Assembly (NCBI GenBank): GCA_012932865.1
Contig: SAXG01000122.1
Span: 16,740-80,739 of the forward strand
Length of the DNA: 64,000 nt
Source: Amylostereum areolatum
Lineage: Eukaryota; Basidiomycota; Agaricomycetes; Russulales; Stereaceae
Reading direction: 5' to 3'
Below the pieces are notes generated by a model. The model was not told where the DNA came from. It did not search any database and saw only the letters and a program-made list of their open reading frames with translations. The translations under genes and the position numbers were made by a program. Positions 11,797 through 24,800 of this stretch are shown here, piece by piece (within the stretch, counting starts at the first letter, position 1; every line of letters begins with the position of its first letter).

Positions 11797-13842
11797 CTAG
11801 GAGGAGGGTACCCCAGGATACCGTGGCATTGCTAGCTAGACCAAATGCAGGGCTTTGGTCCCTGCTACATGATGATTGATGGTTCTTTTTGTTTTACAAT
11901 GCACTCGTGTGAAGTGTCAGCGCGACGTCGCTTTAGTTGGGTCGATCCTACTAAGCCTTGACCTTGACAACACACATGCACCAGTCTCGTACCGTGCCCA
12001 GGCGTTAGAGGAGAGGCTCGGAGAGCTTGTGCTAGGTTGGGAGCACACCCTTGCTCACACCGGCGGGTAACGCACACGTCCGTACTTGATTGGATTTGGG
12101 GGAGTCGACGAGCTTGGAAATGGACTCGGATGGAGTCAAGCACAGCCACTGACCAATTCAATTCTCCTTGATTCATCCCACCACGAAAGGCAGACCGCGA
12201 TTGGCTCTGTCTCTCCGTTTCTGTTCTATATCTTCGCATACATCCAAAAATCCAATGCCATCAAACCATCCACCATCTCCCCAGTCAAGACCTCATTTCG
12301 ACGAAGGAGTCAAGCCCGCGCTCCGCCAACGCCCGCGATGTCTACCCTCCTTCCTCGTCACACCACTGCTTCTTCATGCCGACCAAAGTCTCAGCAAGCG
12401 ACTTTTCGGAAACTCGCTATGAACATACATTGACCTTGTCCGATGCTCCCATGAACCCTCAACGATATGATCGAGTCGATGGAGACGAACTCTTACAGTG
12501 GTGCGTTTCTTGCTTTCCTCGGTCTACCGGGCGGTGACGGGCTGACCTCCTTCGTTATAGTCAGTGCATATGCGCAAGGGAAGCAATCCTGCGGCGCCGA
12601 AATCTCGAACCTTTTCAGCCATGGTTACTCTCTGAACGTCGCGGGCTTCATGCGACTCGTCCCCACGCGTTCAAACTCAACATCGCCATCGAAACACTTT
12701 CCATTTCCGCGCATTCGCTGCTCTACAGCCCCTCGAATATGAAGAATGGCGTGATTCCCCGGAACGCATGGCCTGTTCGTCGTAGAGGTGGTTCCTGTTG
12801 ACGCTGTGAGGAAACCAGTGGGCATTGGGGTTAGATACTATGGTGTCGTTTCGGGTGGGTCCTCTTTCGTGCTCCTGATGCGTAAATCGATGCTCATACC
12901 TTACGTGGTGCATTCGCTTGATGGCCCAGACTCACAGTGCCATACATACCTCGGCAAGGACGCCCTTTCCATCAAGGACGAATCTTAACATCGGCTTTGC
13001 TGAACGTCCCGGTGCGCTTCGTCGCTGGTTCCTCTATATCTATGCTGAGTTTCTGTAGGTCTCGTCGAATGGTTTACCTTTATCCTAGCTCGGTCCACAC
13101 CTTTCTCCCGGCGCTCAAAGCGTGGATGGGCGGCTGCAGAGTTCTGTTAAGGCCGGAAGACAGATGGTGGGGCACGGTTAGGAGGGACACGTGAAGGCTG
13201 TTTTTCCTGTGAGTGTTTGCTCTTTGGATACATTCGGGCGTTGCTGATAGTCCCGTTGATACTGGCGCAATATGCGTAAGTAAGAAGTGTGTAAAGTTGG
13301 TTCGATCCCCATCTCCTTGGCTAACGTACTCGCTCAGAGGTTGGTCACGATCAAGAGGCCGCGCTCGAACCGCAGCATTCTGATTCAAGCCCGTCCCGAG
13401 TGCGTTCTCGTTCGACACCTGGTTTATCTGTTCTGACCCTTTTCTCAGCGTGTCGCTCACAAAATATCCTGTCGTGACCTTGCCTGGTTCCTCTTCGAGG
13501 CTTGTCCGCTCCCGGACCCTCTACTACTGTAGCCACATCAATGTAACCCAGACCTTGTTGCTCCGCCGTCATCATCGGGACAAGATAGCTTACTACCTTT
13601 TGCACGCTATGATCATCGTGGATTACAGGTTGGTTTGACGAAGCTTGACGCGGCCTGGCGAAGGGAGAAAAGTCTCAGATTCCGATTCAGTATCGCACAA
13701 CTCGTTCTTGCGGAAACGGCGAGGTCATCCAGACCATCTTCTTGACGAACAAGTGCGCTGAACTCGAGAATAGCACGAAGAGACGAACGACACAGAGAAT
13801 GTATTTGCTAGCTGCGGTTACAATTTCGAAGATACTCGCCGT
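11797..13842. other. Degenerate region without a supported gene
   Basis: I find no intact gene. On the plus strand from ATG 12451 a possible broken gene can be traced: one short exon, a good 60-nt intron ending near 12560, then about 60 codons that shift frame near 12750 and continue in another phase to about 12850. No family is recognisable, and the frame breaks suggest decay. Confidence 0.3.
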
Positions 13843-14085
13843 TCACAAGCGTTCAAGCATATACAAATCATACTCCTTCTTAATAAGTTCCAACCCGCCC
13901 ACACTTGCCCAATCGATTCCACCCTTCATGTTAATAGCTCCGGGATACTTCACCTGCCCTTCCCTCCCAGCCCAGTCGAAGTCGATAAGCATGGCTGGCT
14001 TATTGGCTTTGATGGGGGCCAAGACGTTTGAATGGCGTAATTCACCAAAGACAAGTCGAACTAGTACCTCAACCGTGTTCTTTCA
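13843..14085 (-). pseudogene. Fragment of a Crinkler-like kinase domain
   Basis: On the minus strand this reads ...LVFGELRHSNVL, a short variable link, MLIDFDWAGREGQVKYPGAINM, and ends ...EYDLYMLERL and a stop at 13845. It aligns residue for residue with the end of the kinase-like gene at 15260-17304 (VFGDLRLPNIM ... LVDFDWVGREGQAKYPASINM ... EHDLYMLKNL). Upstream of 14085 the similarity breaks up with stops and frame changes. In the catalytic-loop position the aspartate is replaced by glutamate (GEL for GDL). It is an inverted, 5'-decayed paralogue about 1.2 kb from the intact copy. Confidence 0.75.
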
Positions 14086-15259
14086 TCCGACCCCACACCA
14101 GCTCGCGATAGGTAGATTCGGGGGTATGCCTTGTCTTCATCTTCGCGTGTGCCACCATACCCATACTGACGACAACCTTACAAGGTGTTTACGGCGGTGC
14201 TAGTCCGTTATTTCGCCGGTTAAGAAGGCGGGGAAGGGCAGATTTTGACAAGTCCACTGGAAATCCCGCACAAAATATGACTGACGAAATGGAACAGTTT
14301 CATCCGACGGATACCTCGTGAGCAGGGAAGAACCCGAGATCACTCGGTGGAGTGAATAACAAGGAACCTAGGATTGCTCGCATAGGCAGTCATTGTTTAC
14401 GGACACGGAGACATCGATAATCAAGAACTTCAAGCGGGATGCACACGGTTGAGGAGCGTGGCGCTGCTTCTGTATCACAAAAGCAGGGCGGTGTTTAGAG
14501 CGGTCCTATCGACTTACTTATTTTTGAGTGTCTATATAGGTTGGGAGAAATAGCTCAGATTCTTTCAGATGCCGAACAACATTTCGCTATCTTTGTGGGT
14601 TGGGCGTGGTGCCAATGCCGGGTATTCAGGATGAGGAGGGGGGCGCGGTAGCCTGTGTCCGAGTCAGAACTCTGTATCATCGTCATCATGGGTCAAGATA
14701 GGACAGACATAAAACAAGGGTATGGATTAAAAAAGACAATAGTACATAGAGCCTCTGATTCGATAACTTCCATCGACCTCTCTTGTACTTCGAGAAGGGA
14801 ATAATCATGCGCTCGCCGTATCTCTGGATGTCCGCGAGTTTGCCAAGAGAAATGAGACCCTCTTATTTCGACTACGAGCTGGCGCTACCCAGACTGTCCT
14901 GAACGAGGCGCCACGATACTTACGGCGGAGAAAGGCTGCATCAGAAACCCTTGGAGTCCTGGACAGCTTTCCTTGGGCACTAGTTTTGTCTGTTGGAAAC
15001 ACGTAGAGATCTTGATAGTCAACGGATAATCAAGAACCCTTTCCCCAGTCACGAAGGCAGGTCAAGACCAAACTCAAAGTGGAACAATCAGTCCGGGGGT
15101 TCGTGGCCGCGTGAATGTGAAACAATAAAGAACTGAGTCGTCGACCTTCGGATCCCATGCAAATACCAACAAATAAGCGGGCCTCTGGTAGCTCATAACA
15201 AGACGAGGATCTGTAGAGCGTATGGTCAATTTACTATAACCCCAATTCCCAGTTCCGCT
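14086..15259. other. Region without a supported gene
   Basis: The stretch between the two kinase copies holds only short frames. It may include decayed upstream sequence of the inverted paralogue and the promoter of the intact gene, but I cannot align it with confidence. Confidence 0.4.
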
Positions 15260-17304
15260 ATGGCCCTCTTCCTTTACGCCTCTCCATTTGTCCGAGGGAT
15301 CAAGAACGTCAAGATAGAGGCCGATTGTACTGTCGGCATCCTCCGCGAACTACTGTTCAACAGACACAAGGGGACCTTCAACAGAAACGACGTCACAGAA
15401 CTGGATGAGATCGTGCTCGTCCCATTGGTAAGCTTCTCTTTGTCTACGTATCCCATCAGTCTTCGCCTGTCCACGTACCAACATGATACTGCCCATCAGA
15501 ATCCTCAGGTCGCCATACAGCCCACTCAGTCTCAAACTGAGAAAGACGTCTATGCAGCCGCGAACAAGCTGCTGAACAACTACACTACACAATCGATACC
15601 CTTTGACCACGATTTGGCGATCACCGCATTCAATGTCAACGACAGCCACGTAGTTGCCTATCTTCTCACGGTTCCCCGCGCCCGTGGTGAGTGGCAGACC
15701 GATATCATGCACCGTTGCCATTGAACTCATACGATAACAGAAATCATCCCCGAACTTGATCCCGAGCCTTCAGCTCCCGCTTCCGCCATTGCCGCAGCTT
15801 CTGGGTCCACTGATAGGCTAAAGTCGCTGGAAATAGGTGGGGAACATCATGTTTTTCAACTTTGGGGGGTTGTATTTATGCTCGTCCCCCTAGCACACCT
15901 TGTGGCGATCCGCAACGGCGTGGCGGGTCTCGCACCCTCGGAAGTGTCGAAATCCGAAACGACGTACAAGAAGGAGCAGATCATTCACCCGCTCTATAAC
16001 GGCCGGCCTGACGATTTACATGGCCCGCCCATCGCTTTGTACCATCCCGTATTCGCCAAACTCAAAGAGCAACTCAACAGCATACCAACCATCGTTCCCA
16101 CCCAAGAAGACTTGCGGCTGACGCGCGACCTCTTCAAAGCCGCGTCGCTTTTATTCAACAGCGAAGATGAGCGTCTCGAAAAAATGCTCCCCCTGGTGGA
16201 GGCCTTGCTCGGCGATATCACAACTAGGAACAAATTGCAACAAACAGAGTCTCGTGCTGCTGGTGACAGTATAACCCTCATTAATCTCGGCAAGGTGTCA
16301 GCGGTAACTGCTTATATGGAGTGGAAACCTGAACTGGGGATCGGAGGCGACGGTGGTCTCCAGGTGGGACTCACATATAGGAAGCACGTCACCCAAGAAC
16401 TGGTACGTTCTTATCCCGCGGAGAAGACTGCTTGTAGCTCATCCATTGTACTTAGTACAAACCGATACGCGACTTGACATCCTGTCCTTGTATCCTGTTC
16501 GTCTTCGCGGGCGCCCACTTCTGCGTCTTTGGCGCGATGATCACCGACGTCGTCGTCATCCAGCCTTTCACCGAGTTTGTCCTCCTGGGCGGGACGCCTG
16601 ACGAGGATGAGCGTGTCATCCATATCGCTAGCACCTTTCGTGTGCTCCGCGAGGCTCTGGCGACTTTGGAAAGCGATTATCGCGCCCTGTCTCTCAGTGG
16701 TCCTATCCAGGCAGCTCGTCTTTTCCCCAATCCCACCTTCCTTGACCCGAACCAGACCCCCCCAAACCTTTCTTACACGGGCCGCCTAGACTATTACGGC
16801 AGGCTATCGAAGAACTACCGCCAGCCCATCTTCATTGCAGAATTGAACGACAGCAGAACTGTCGTTGTCAAGTTCTGCAGGTCCTACAACGCGGACGCAC
16901 ACGAACTGTTGGCTAAGGCGGGGCTCGCGCCCGCGCTGCATTTCGCCGCACAAGTCCGCGGAGGTTATCATATGATTGTCATGGACTATCTGGCAAAGAA
17001 GGATGCATACGAGGCTTCCAAAAGCAATCCTCTTCATCCAGGGGTTCGGCAGAGCGTGGAGAAGGCCATCATGCTTCTGCATGAAAACGGCTTCGTGTTC
17101 GGTGACCTTCGTCTCCCAAATATCATGGTTGACGCTAACCCCCCAGCCGCCTACCTCGTCGATTTCGACTGGGTCGGGAGGGAGGGACAGGCGAAGTACC
17201 CTGCAAGCATAAACATGTCCAAGGATATCAATTGGGCTCCGGGCGTGGGGCCTTTGGCGACGATTGAGAAGGAGCATGATTTGTATATGCTCAAGAACCT
17301 ATAG
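15260..17304 (+). CDS. Crinkler-like protein with C-terminal divergent protein kinase domain
   Basis: Five exons, 15260-15427, 15500-15686, 15741-15836, 15894-16402 and 16456-17304, give 602 aa with all phases consistent. The acceptor of intron 1 could also be 9 nt downstream. The first ~60 residues (MALFLYASPF...DELDEIVLVPL-like) look like the small ubiquitin-like header domain of Crinkler (CR) proteins. The C-terminal ~180 residues are a reduced kinase fold: VVVKFC with Lys459, a catalytic loop FGDLRLPNIMV with Asp537 and Asn542, and DFDW with Asp556 in place of DFG. The usual HRD histidine is absent, as in other fungal Crinkler-type kinases. Crinkler-like proteins in fungi are proposed effectors or conflict proteins that act in host or own nuclei. 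Function here is inferred from architecture only. Confidence 0.7.
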
Positions 17305-17554
17305 CGGCTGAGGATTTGACAGTTGTTAGTTTTTCCTTCTGTCTCGCTCTTATGGCCGTCGTGTCTATGTAGTCTATGTGTACCTGAAATCCGGAACATC
17401 GTTTGTGTTATACCCACATCTGTCTGCGAAGCAGTTAGGTCGCACGCGTCGTTATCCATCACAAGACGAGGTCAGCATGTCATATTATTTTCGACTATAT
17501 AATCTACAGAGCAGAGTGCAGGACTGGTAGGAATGAGCACGAGCACGATTCGAA

Positions 17555-18377
17555 TCCAAGGCGAACACGCCTCGAGCTTGAGACCTTGCGCATCATCAGC
17601 ACCCCGGAGTACCGATCGGCGGGAGCTCGTCTCGTACACGGCGTCGCCGAAAAGTACATTAATGTCGAGTGACGAGTCATTAGCAGAGTCATAAACCCGG
17701 ATGGAGGGGAAAGCAGGGGAAATGTCACATCCTCAAGGGAGCCCGCCTTGGTCTTGTTGGAGAACGTGCTGCGACTACATAGCGGCGGGTATAAGCACCG
17801 GCAGAAGAGGGAGGAGGAAGGGATACGATGGCGGCAACGGCGTTGGTGGGGACGACGAGGGTGTGGTATCCCACGCTCGCGAACGCGTGCGACGAGATTT
17901 GGTTGAAGATGATATTGACGAAGACGTTGCACCCGACGATGGTCCCAGAGCCTTTCGCGCGCTGCAGATTCTGCCCTCGTGTCGCGTCAGTTGACTTCGC
18001 CCATCGTTCGATGCGAGATAGTGGGAGGGGGCGGATGTAGACGTAGTGGGCGAAGTTGAATCTGTAGAGAGTAGTTGGGCGCGGGCGTGGGTTAGTGACG
18101 AGGTGATGGGGAGGGGAGGGGTACGCACATGATGCTGAAGCAGAACTTGATGAACACGATGAAAAAGCCCTGGCCGACGGTGTTGTCCGGATTTGCATAG
18201 TCCCGTGGTCAATCCCATGATTAACGTCGTGTCGTACGCGATCGCGACGGCGGAGATTCACAGCATCTGCAGGACCTCGCGTCAAGGCATAATAAAGAGA
18301 GAGTCAAGACAGAAAGAATACACCGCACCGTCTTAAGACCTCATTTGTCGACATAGAGAAGACCGATGACATTCACC
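17555..18377 (-). pseudogene. 3' half of a sugar-transporter pseudogene
   Basis: Reading the minus strand from 18377, the sequence follows the MFS transporter gene at 44750-47142 through NVIGLLYVD, the segment before KSDNTVGQG, the QRAKGSG...NIIFNQIS stretch and the last exon (LFGDAVYETS). Equivalent introns are recognisable. It carries lesions: the DRWGRKK motif is broken by a stop, and a one-base insertion shifts frame before NTVGQG. The other half lies 21 kb away at 39590-40010 in the same orientation, and the two join at a transposon insertion point (see 18380-39587). Confidence 0.85.
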
Positions 18378-18379
18378 AT

Positions 18380-18401
18380 CAGGAAAACCCTCTTGTGCTA
18401 A
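18380..18401 (+). repeat. Left terminal inverted repeat of the outer element
   Basis: The sequence begins CAGGAAAACCCTCTTGTGCT. Its inverted partner is at 39566-39587, with 20 of 22 positions identical; weaker similarity continues further inward. Confidence 0.85.
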
Positions 18402-18914
18402 GCCGAGATAATTACACGCAATGTACACTAATTCACGGATTCACAAATGTACTTACCCCCCCCTTATTTACTGCAACATTAGGAGCTAATCCAAGCAAAG
18501 ACTTGGCATCTGCGACGGATCCGTCCACACGAGATCTATTCCCGATCTCTTTCGGGGTAGCCCTTCCCCACTATTCCTTTGCTATTCTTCAGGTATTCTT
18601 GCGACAATTCACACTTAATTCACACCAGGAAGTTATGCAAGAGAGCTAGGATATCCCATTGCTAACAACTATTAGAGCGGCGGATCCGCCACGAGTAGCT
18701 AAAAATAGAAGAGATAAATATGTACTAGTCGCCGTTGGCGATGATAATGAGAGATTACGGAACTGTAGGGAGCAGTGGGGGTAAGGAAATGACAGGAGGG
18801 TATGCAGAGGGGCAAAAAAACAATGTACAGTGCGCAAGCGGAGGAGTATGATGAGCAGGTCGGAGATGGGAAGCAGGAGCGGGGTATCGGGGATCATTGA
18901 TGTGGTGTAGCCAT

Positions 18915-21525
18915 CTACTCGAGGGCGTCAAGGTCGATGACGGCCGCCATTGATGGCGTGGACGAAGGCTGAGCTTGTGGTGCTGATCCACTGGTGCAAG
19001 TCCTGATATGAGAGCCCAACTCATGAATACCATACAGGGGTACATACAAGGCGGCTACCCACAACTCGTGCATCATCTTATGGTACAGAGCGGGGCGGTT
19101 ATCCTTGATATGCTGGAGGGTTGCGATGTGGCCGTGATAGGCGTCCATGAACATATTCGCCGAGAACTCTACTGGACGACGTTCACCCGAACGCCACTCG
19201 TAGAGAGAAGCGTACACCTAGTGCGAGGATGTGAGTATCATTCACGAGCTGTATATGACAGGTACCCATACGCACCGCTGTGAATATAAGCGCCACCATC
19301 GATGGTGGCATCTCGAGCTCTCGCTCTTGAGTCTCCGGGTTGACCGTGTATGGGAAGCGAGCCATGTGACGCTGCACGAATGAGTTGATTCCGGTGCCTC
19401 CATAAAGCTCCTTCGCGATGGTGGTACAAATCGGGTGCCGATACGGCTGACCCTTACGAAGCGACCCAACCAAACCACCCTACCAAAAAAACTGTGTATC
19501 AGCAGATGAGAATTAGGAGACGGCAGAAATGGAAAACCTGGCCAGTGTGAGGATATGTATAAGCGTAGTTGTTGAGAGCGTCTTCTGCGGCCTGGCCTGC
19601 TTCAGCACCTGGGAGGCCGAGATGGTACATGGTGACGGCATGGGTATCGCTCAGGCTCTTGACTTCACCTCGGAACAGGCTGATGCGAGCAGTAAGCTAG
19701 CACTTGTTAGTCAGTGGTTATAAAGATATATTGGACGTAGCGACGTACAATCGGGGCTATTGCGGCCACATAGTCGCTATCTTGACACACACGACGGCGA
19801 ATCTCGGCTGCCACTGGACGACCAGCAGTTGCCGAAACAAGTGCACATCGGATAAACCGCCCTCGCTGTTCTGCCATAGGGAATGCATCGACGAGAACGA
19901 TGTCGCCATGAAGGACTTCAACAGACTGCTGGATAACGGCACGTAGCGTAGGATTTTGTTTTGTGATCTTGAGACGACCGCCATCGTGGACAAGGTCTGT
20001 GACGGCATTGTATGCAGGTGTTGATTGTGTTGGAGCCGGGGGAGGGAGGTGGAATGTGCCCGAGCCCGCAGGTCCCGCAGCATCAGAGACCATTGGGTCG
20101 TTGAGACCAAAAGCACCGAGACCAGCGACGTTACCAGGAGGGATCTGAGCCGACGGGTAAGGGGCCTGGGATGACCGAAGACTCGGGGGAGCTTGAGACG
20201 ACCGTTGGCCACTGGCAGGGGGAGCTTGTGACGACGGAAGGGGAGCTTGTGACGACGGAAGGGGAGCTTGAGACGACGGAGGGGGAGCTTGAGATGGTGG
20301 AGGGGGAGCTTGCGATAATGGATCAAAGAAGTCGGGGTTCACGTAGGTTTCCATCATTGAAGGGAGCGATATGGCAGACTAGACACCGAGAAGAATATAA
20401 GCATAGGAAGAAGAAGAAGAACCCGTGTGGTATACCTCAAGCCCGGATGCAACGGAGAACCTTGGATGTGCGACATGCAGGAGCATCGGGTGTTCTTCAG
20501 CCATGGATGTGTTTGGAGCCGTTGCGTCGCAGGCTAACCCAGGAAACATGGCAGGGCCGGGAGTGATCTCTGATGCCAATGAGCGTGCGAGCTGCTGGTT
20601 GTGTCGAGCAGCATCAGGCCAGAACTGGGGACGCTGAGGGACATTGAGAACTGATTGCTGTCACAGATACAACAATATTGACGCACCTCTAACTCGATGG
20701 CCGCTTTGAACTTGGTGGGATGACTCGAGGCCAGCGCAATGAGTTCATCGGCATCGTGTTGACCGTCTTGAGCGAAGTCAAAATCCTCGTCTTCATTGTT
20801 GTCGTGATCATCTATGTCAGGTACGATTTCTTGATCAACGTCCTGCTGAGTGTGTGAGCAAAAAAAAACTGTACGATCCAGATTGTATCTTACCGGAAGC
20901 ACGAAAGGACCGACATTGGCGGCAAGCAGTGACCCAGAGACGTGGGAGTCACTGTACCCTCCACGAGATGGGGGCATATCTAAGTCGTTGGATAGGTCGA
21001 TGCGGGGAGGTCGAACACGATGCTCCGGAACAGCTGATGAGAAAAGAGTCAGCGGCCGTTGAAAAGCAATGCACGTGCTGTAGATTGCTCACCTGCAGCT
21101 GCCTTTGTTCTCTTCGAGGACTGAGCCATAGCATCTAGTGTCTGACTGCACGAAGTGTCGCCAACACTATCCAGGTCTGACTTGCGCTTTCGACCACGGC
21201 GTACTGGCTCTAGATGTTATGATCACAGGTGAGTTTTCGACATTGAAGATTTCAGTGAGGAATTATAGCTCACCAATAGGCGCGACAACACTGGTTGCTA
21301 GGATAAGGTGGGAGTGAAGAAATGTGAGTCGCTACTTCTCGTAGAGACTCTAGATGACTTACCATTGGTAGGAGGGGCTGAACTTGCTGCAGCTTGCTCT
21401 GCACGGTTCCGTGAACGTGTTCGGGCGGCGCGAACCTGCGGCGATTCCACCGACGGGTCGCTAGTGACGAGAGCGTTAGCTTTCGCTTTCGCTTTTGCCA
21501 CTGCCTTCTTCGGTTTAGGAGCCAT
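18915..21525 (-). CDS. DUF6532-family protein encoded in the outer element
   Basis: Ten exons: 21525-21363, 21297-21274, 21209-21093, 21033-20894, 20845-20687, 20633-20436, 20378-19749, 19696-19538, 19479-19276 and 19217-18915. They give an intact 698-aa protein; exon 2 is only 24 nt. The N terminus is Lys/Ala-rich (MAPKPKKAVAKAKAKA) with further basic patches, suggesting nuclear or DNA-associated location. Residues ~268-345 hold a SQAPPP/SSQAP low-complexity repeat. The C-terminal ~300 residues match the DUF6532 pattern: RISLFRGEVKSLSD, PYRHPIC, and PPSMVALIFTAVYASLYEW before a helical end. DUF6532 proteins are abundant in mushroom-forming fungi; their role is unknown. Its ATG lies 7 bp from the end of the inner transposon, so the native promoter is now displaced to about 28.5 kb. 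Confidence 0.85.
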
Positions 21526-21829
21526 AAGAGTACATCAGCAATTTGTCGGATTTTGTTTTGGTATTTAGAAGGGTTGAGACCATATTTGAGGTGTTGCAGT
21601 GTTGGTGCTGGTTGAGAGGTTGGGTAAACACGCACCAACTCAGACACGTACTCAACAGAACATCAATATTGCATCAACTCGTCAAGTCTCTATGCAATAG
21701 AATAACCGCATTCACAACATGTCATCACTTACCAACATCATCAGCAATATTCCTGCAACTCGAACTCTCTCGAAAATTTCACAATGGGCACCAACTTGCC
21801 TCTCAACAAGCTCCAAGTACCAAATTTGA

Positions 21830-24800
21830 TTAATAAGTACAGTACAACATATCAAAACTATCGTGATCTGCCCATTTATTAAGGTAAAACAAACGGTACC
21901 AGTTCAGCGTATCAGAAAAGTGCATGTCAGGATGAACCGGATCAGAATTGAAGATAGGGAGGATGTGCGCCGCACGGCGTATAGTATCCAAGTGAATCAC
22001 TTGGACCGCTGGGCCCACCGCTAGGCAATGTGTCCGGCCACAGGACCCACATTCCTGTATCTGCATCCGGCACAGAATCGACGCGGGAAAACCACTGTAC
22101 GAGTGCGCAAGTGAATGTTGTACCAGCAAACTTGAAGGAGAAGAAGAGCATTGTGCGTGCAACTTCAATACCCTCTATACCCTCGTTATTGGAGTCCACA
22201 CTGACGAGGATGCAGTCACGGCGTGCCCCGTCTTTCCTCCATGATGGTGTTGACCGTATGTACTCGCGCCGCATATCACCCAGGCCGGAAGGATCAGAAG
22301 CTGCACGGAATAGCGCCATAGCGGAATGAAACACCTGCACGCGGTCACGAAACCAGTTGGCTCACACGGAGCACTGTTGCTGCGTCGGGAACAGGTTCGT
22401 CTGTAAGCTGATGGCATAGAAATGAGTATACGAGTGCTGCGCAGGTTCGGAACGCCAATTGAGTGGCCAAGGTCGTCGATCCGTTTGGGATATTTGCGCT
22501 CTGGATATCAGTAATGCGTGAGCTAACCTCCAAGGATGACTATAAGTGGTACTTACGAGGTGTCCTGGCCATTACGACCCGGTTCGTTATGTTGCGGTCT
22601 TGCACGGGCCCACCGTCAATACCTCTCGGTACCTCGTCGACTTTGCCCACCGCAGGTGGACCTCCGGATGCGGGATCGGCACCCTCGCCTATACCCTCCT
22701 GTCCCCCCTCCTCATCCTCACCCTCCTTACCCTCCTCATCCAGCGCGGCCACCATATCCTCGAGCCATCGGAATACCCATCCAAGCAGAGAACCATGCAG
22801 CATTCCCCGCTGCTTGAGGTCTACCTTCGCAGCCGCCATTTTATCGAGCCGCTGGTTTATCAGCAACATCTGCCCAAGGGCTTCGAAGCGGTTAGAACGG
22901 CGCCATGGTTCCTTCACTGCCTTAATGTGCTTCGCCTCCGTGATTGAGGTGCACAGGCCATTGGGCGCTCCGAACCACTCGATAAGTTCGCGGTAGTGCT
23001 TCATCGCGTGCTGTCGGGGGAGGGAAAGGCCTTCTGGACCCGGGGGACGGACACCGTACGTCTGGAACACGGTGCGGTACTCATAAAACCGCTCGAGAGC
23101 TTTGTCGAGTTCATTGAGGTCGGTCTCCGACAACTCGGACCGTCGCGCAAGGTAGCAAAAGTCGAGGTACGCAGATATCGCGCGCACCATGTCTCTTGGG
23201 ACGTGGCCTTCGATAGCATTAACGTACACCTACAATATCGTAAATTTATCAGCAACCGTAAGAGCAAAATCAAACACGGACCGCTTACCTTCATTAACGC
23301 CTTGGAATCGTCTCCGGTCCACTGCTTGAAGTTCCGTCCCTGGTGAAAGCGCCGAAGACCCGTGAACGTTGGCGCGAGAGATATTCTTCACGAGATTGTT
23401 AGTGGCATGCAGGTAGTCCAAGTGACATATTTGTACTACATACCTTCGGTCAATGTCATCCATGATTTCTCTTGCCTTTGCCGCCCCATGCGTGATCACT
23501 AAATACTCTCCAACCCATGTTACGAGGTGGTCCTTGAACCCCCCCTTGATCAATTGGTGTAAGAGGTCCATTGACAACAACTCGTTGATGTCGGCGCGGG
23601 GGAAGCTATCTGTGAATGGCTGGTGGTATATTTTGTTAGTGTTGTTGATGGTGTCCCGATAAACATTACATGGGCTCACCACAATGTCCCCCACAATTCC
23701 ATACCCATCCCATAGCTCGGCAAGTGACCAGAGGTCAACAGCCTTTTCGCGATGCTCTCGTGATCGACGTAGCGCCGGGCCCCCGTCTAGGTTGTCGGGA
23801 GGTGCCGTACACCTACCAAAGTCACGTCAATGATACTCCGGACCAGTCCAAGACAAAAGGTTACCTTGGGCACCAATTCTGGACCACGCAGGAGAGGAGG
23901 ACTTGCTCGGGGTAATCGGCAATGTAAGGCCCAAACCCGTAGATGGCCCGACGGTAATGGCCATCGGGGCACATCACGATGTCGGGCACGGTCATATGGT
24001 GCTTGAGAGGTTCAAAGATTGTGGCTAGAGATGAATGGAAGAGCTTCCGCCGAAATTTGCGGAATAGGGGTGAATTTCCGCCCTGCCTATTGACTGCAAA
24101 GTAAGCCGGATGCCACCAGAATGATACCTGACGACACACCTTTCGGAACAGAAAGAAATGCGGTGAGGGTAACGGAGTTACGGTGGGCGCGGCGGACGTT
24201 GTTGTGGACGTTCCCCACAGATTGATACAGCGGGTAGTAATCGTTTTGCCCCGTGGCGACCGAGACGGTCGTCTTGTCGCTGCCGGAGATGATGGGCACG
24301 AACATGCCGCCGTGAGTTTGCGGATCTGCCGCAATATCATCCTGTACGCCGAGACATCAAGTTAGATGTAGACCCGCCGATAGAAAACGGAAACAGCATA
24401 CACATTGTTTCCATGCCAAATTTGCGGACATGAAATCCTTGAAAGTTCTCTTGCGGGGCTCTTCTCCGTCCTGGGGGTTGGTGAACTCGCGATAAGGTGC
24501 AGAGTCCCACTCGCCGTTGAAATCGGGGTTGGATATGTGTTGCCGCGCGATGGTGAGAGGATTCCGAGTCCACACCTCGAACTCCTCATCCATCCATTTG
24601 GGAACATTCTCCGCTGGCCGCTCTCCCTCATAGCGCACGACGAAGCACTGCCATGGCGCATCTCCCGCCCCTGATCGCATCAATTGCATCCTCCATCGCG
24701 CGGTTGGTTGCGAAAGGCGGTCCTTTCTCCCGATCTCCACCACTAACCATGAGACATAACGCCGCAAGGATTTGAAAGAGTTGGTCGATGCGGTGTTTCC

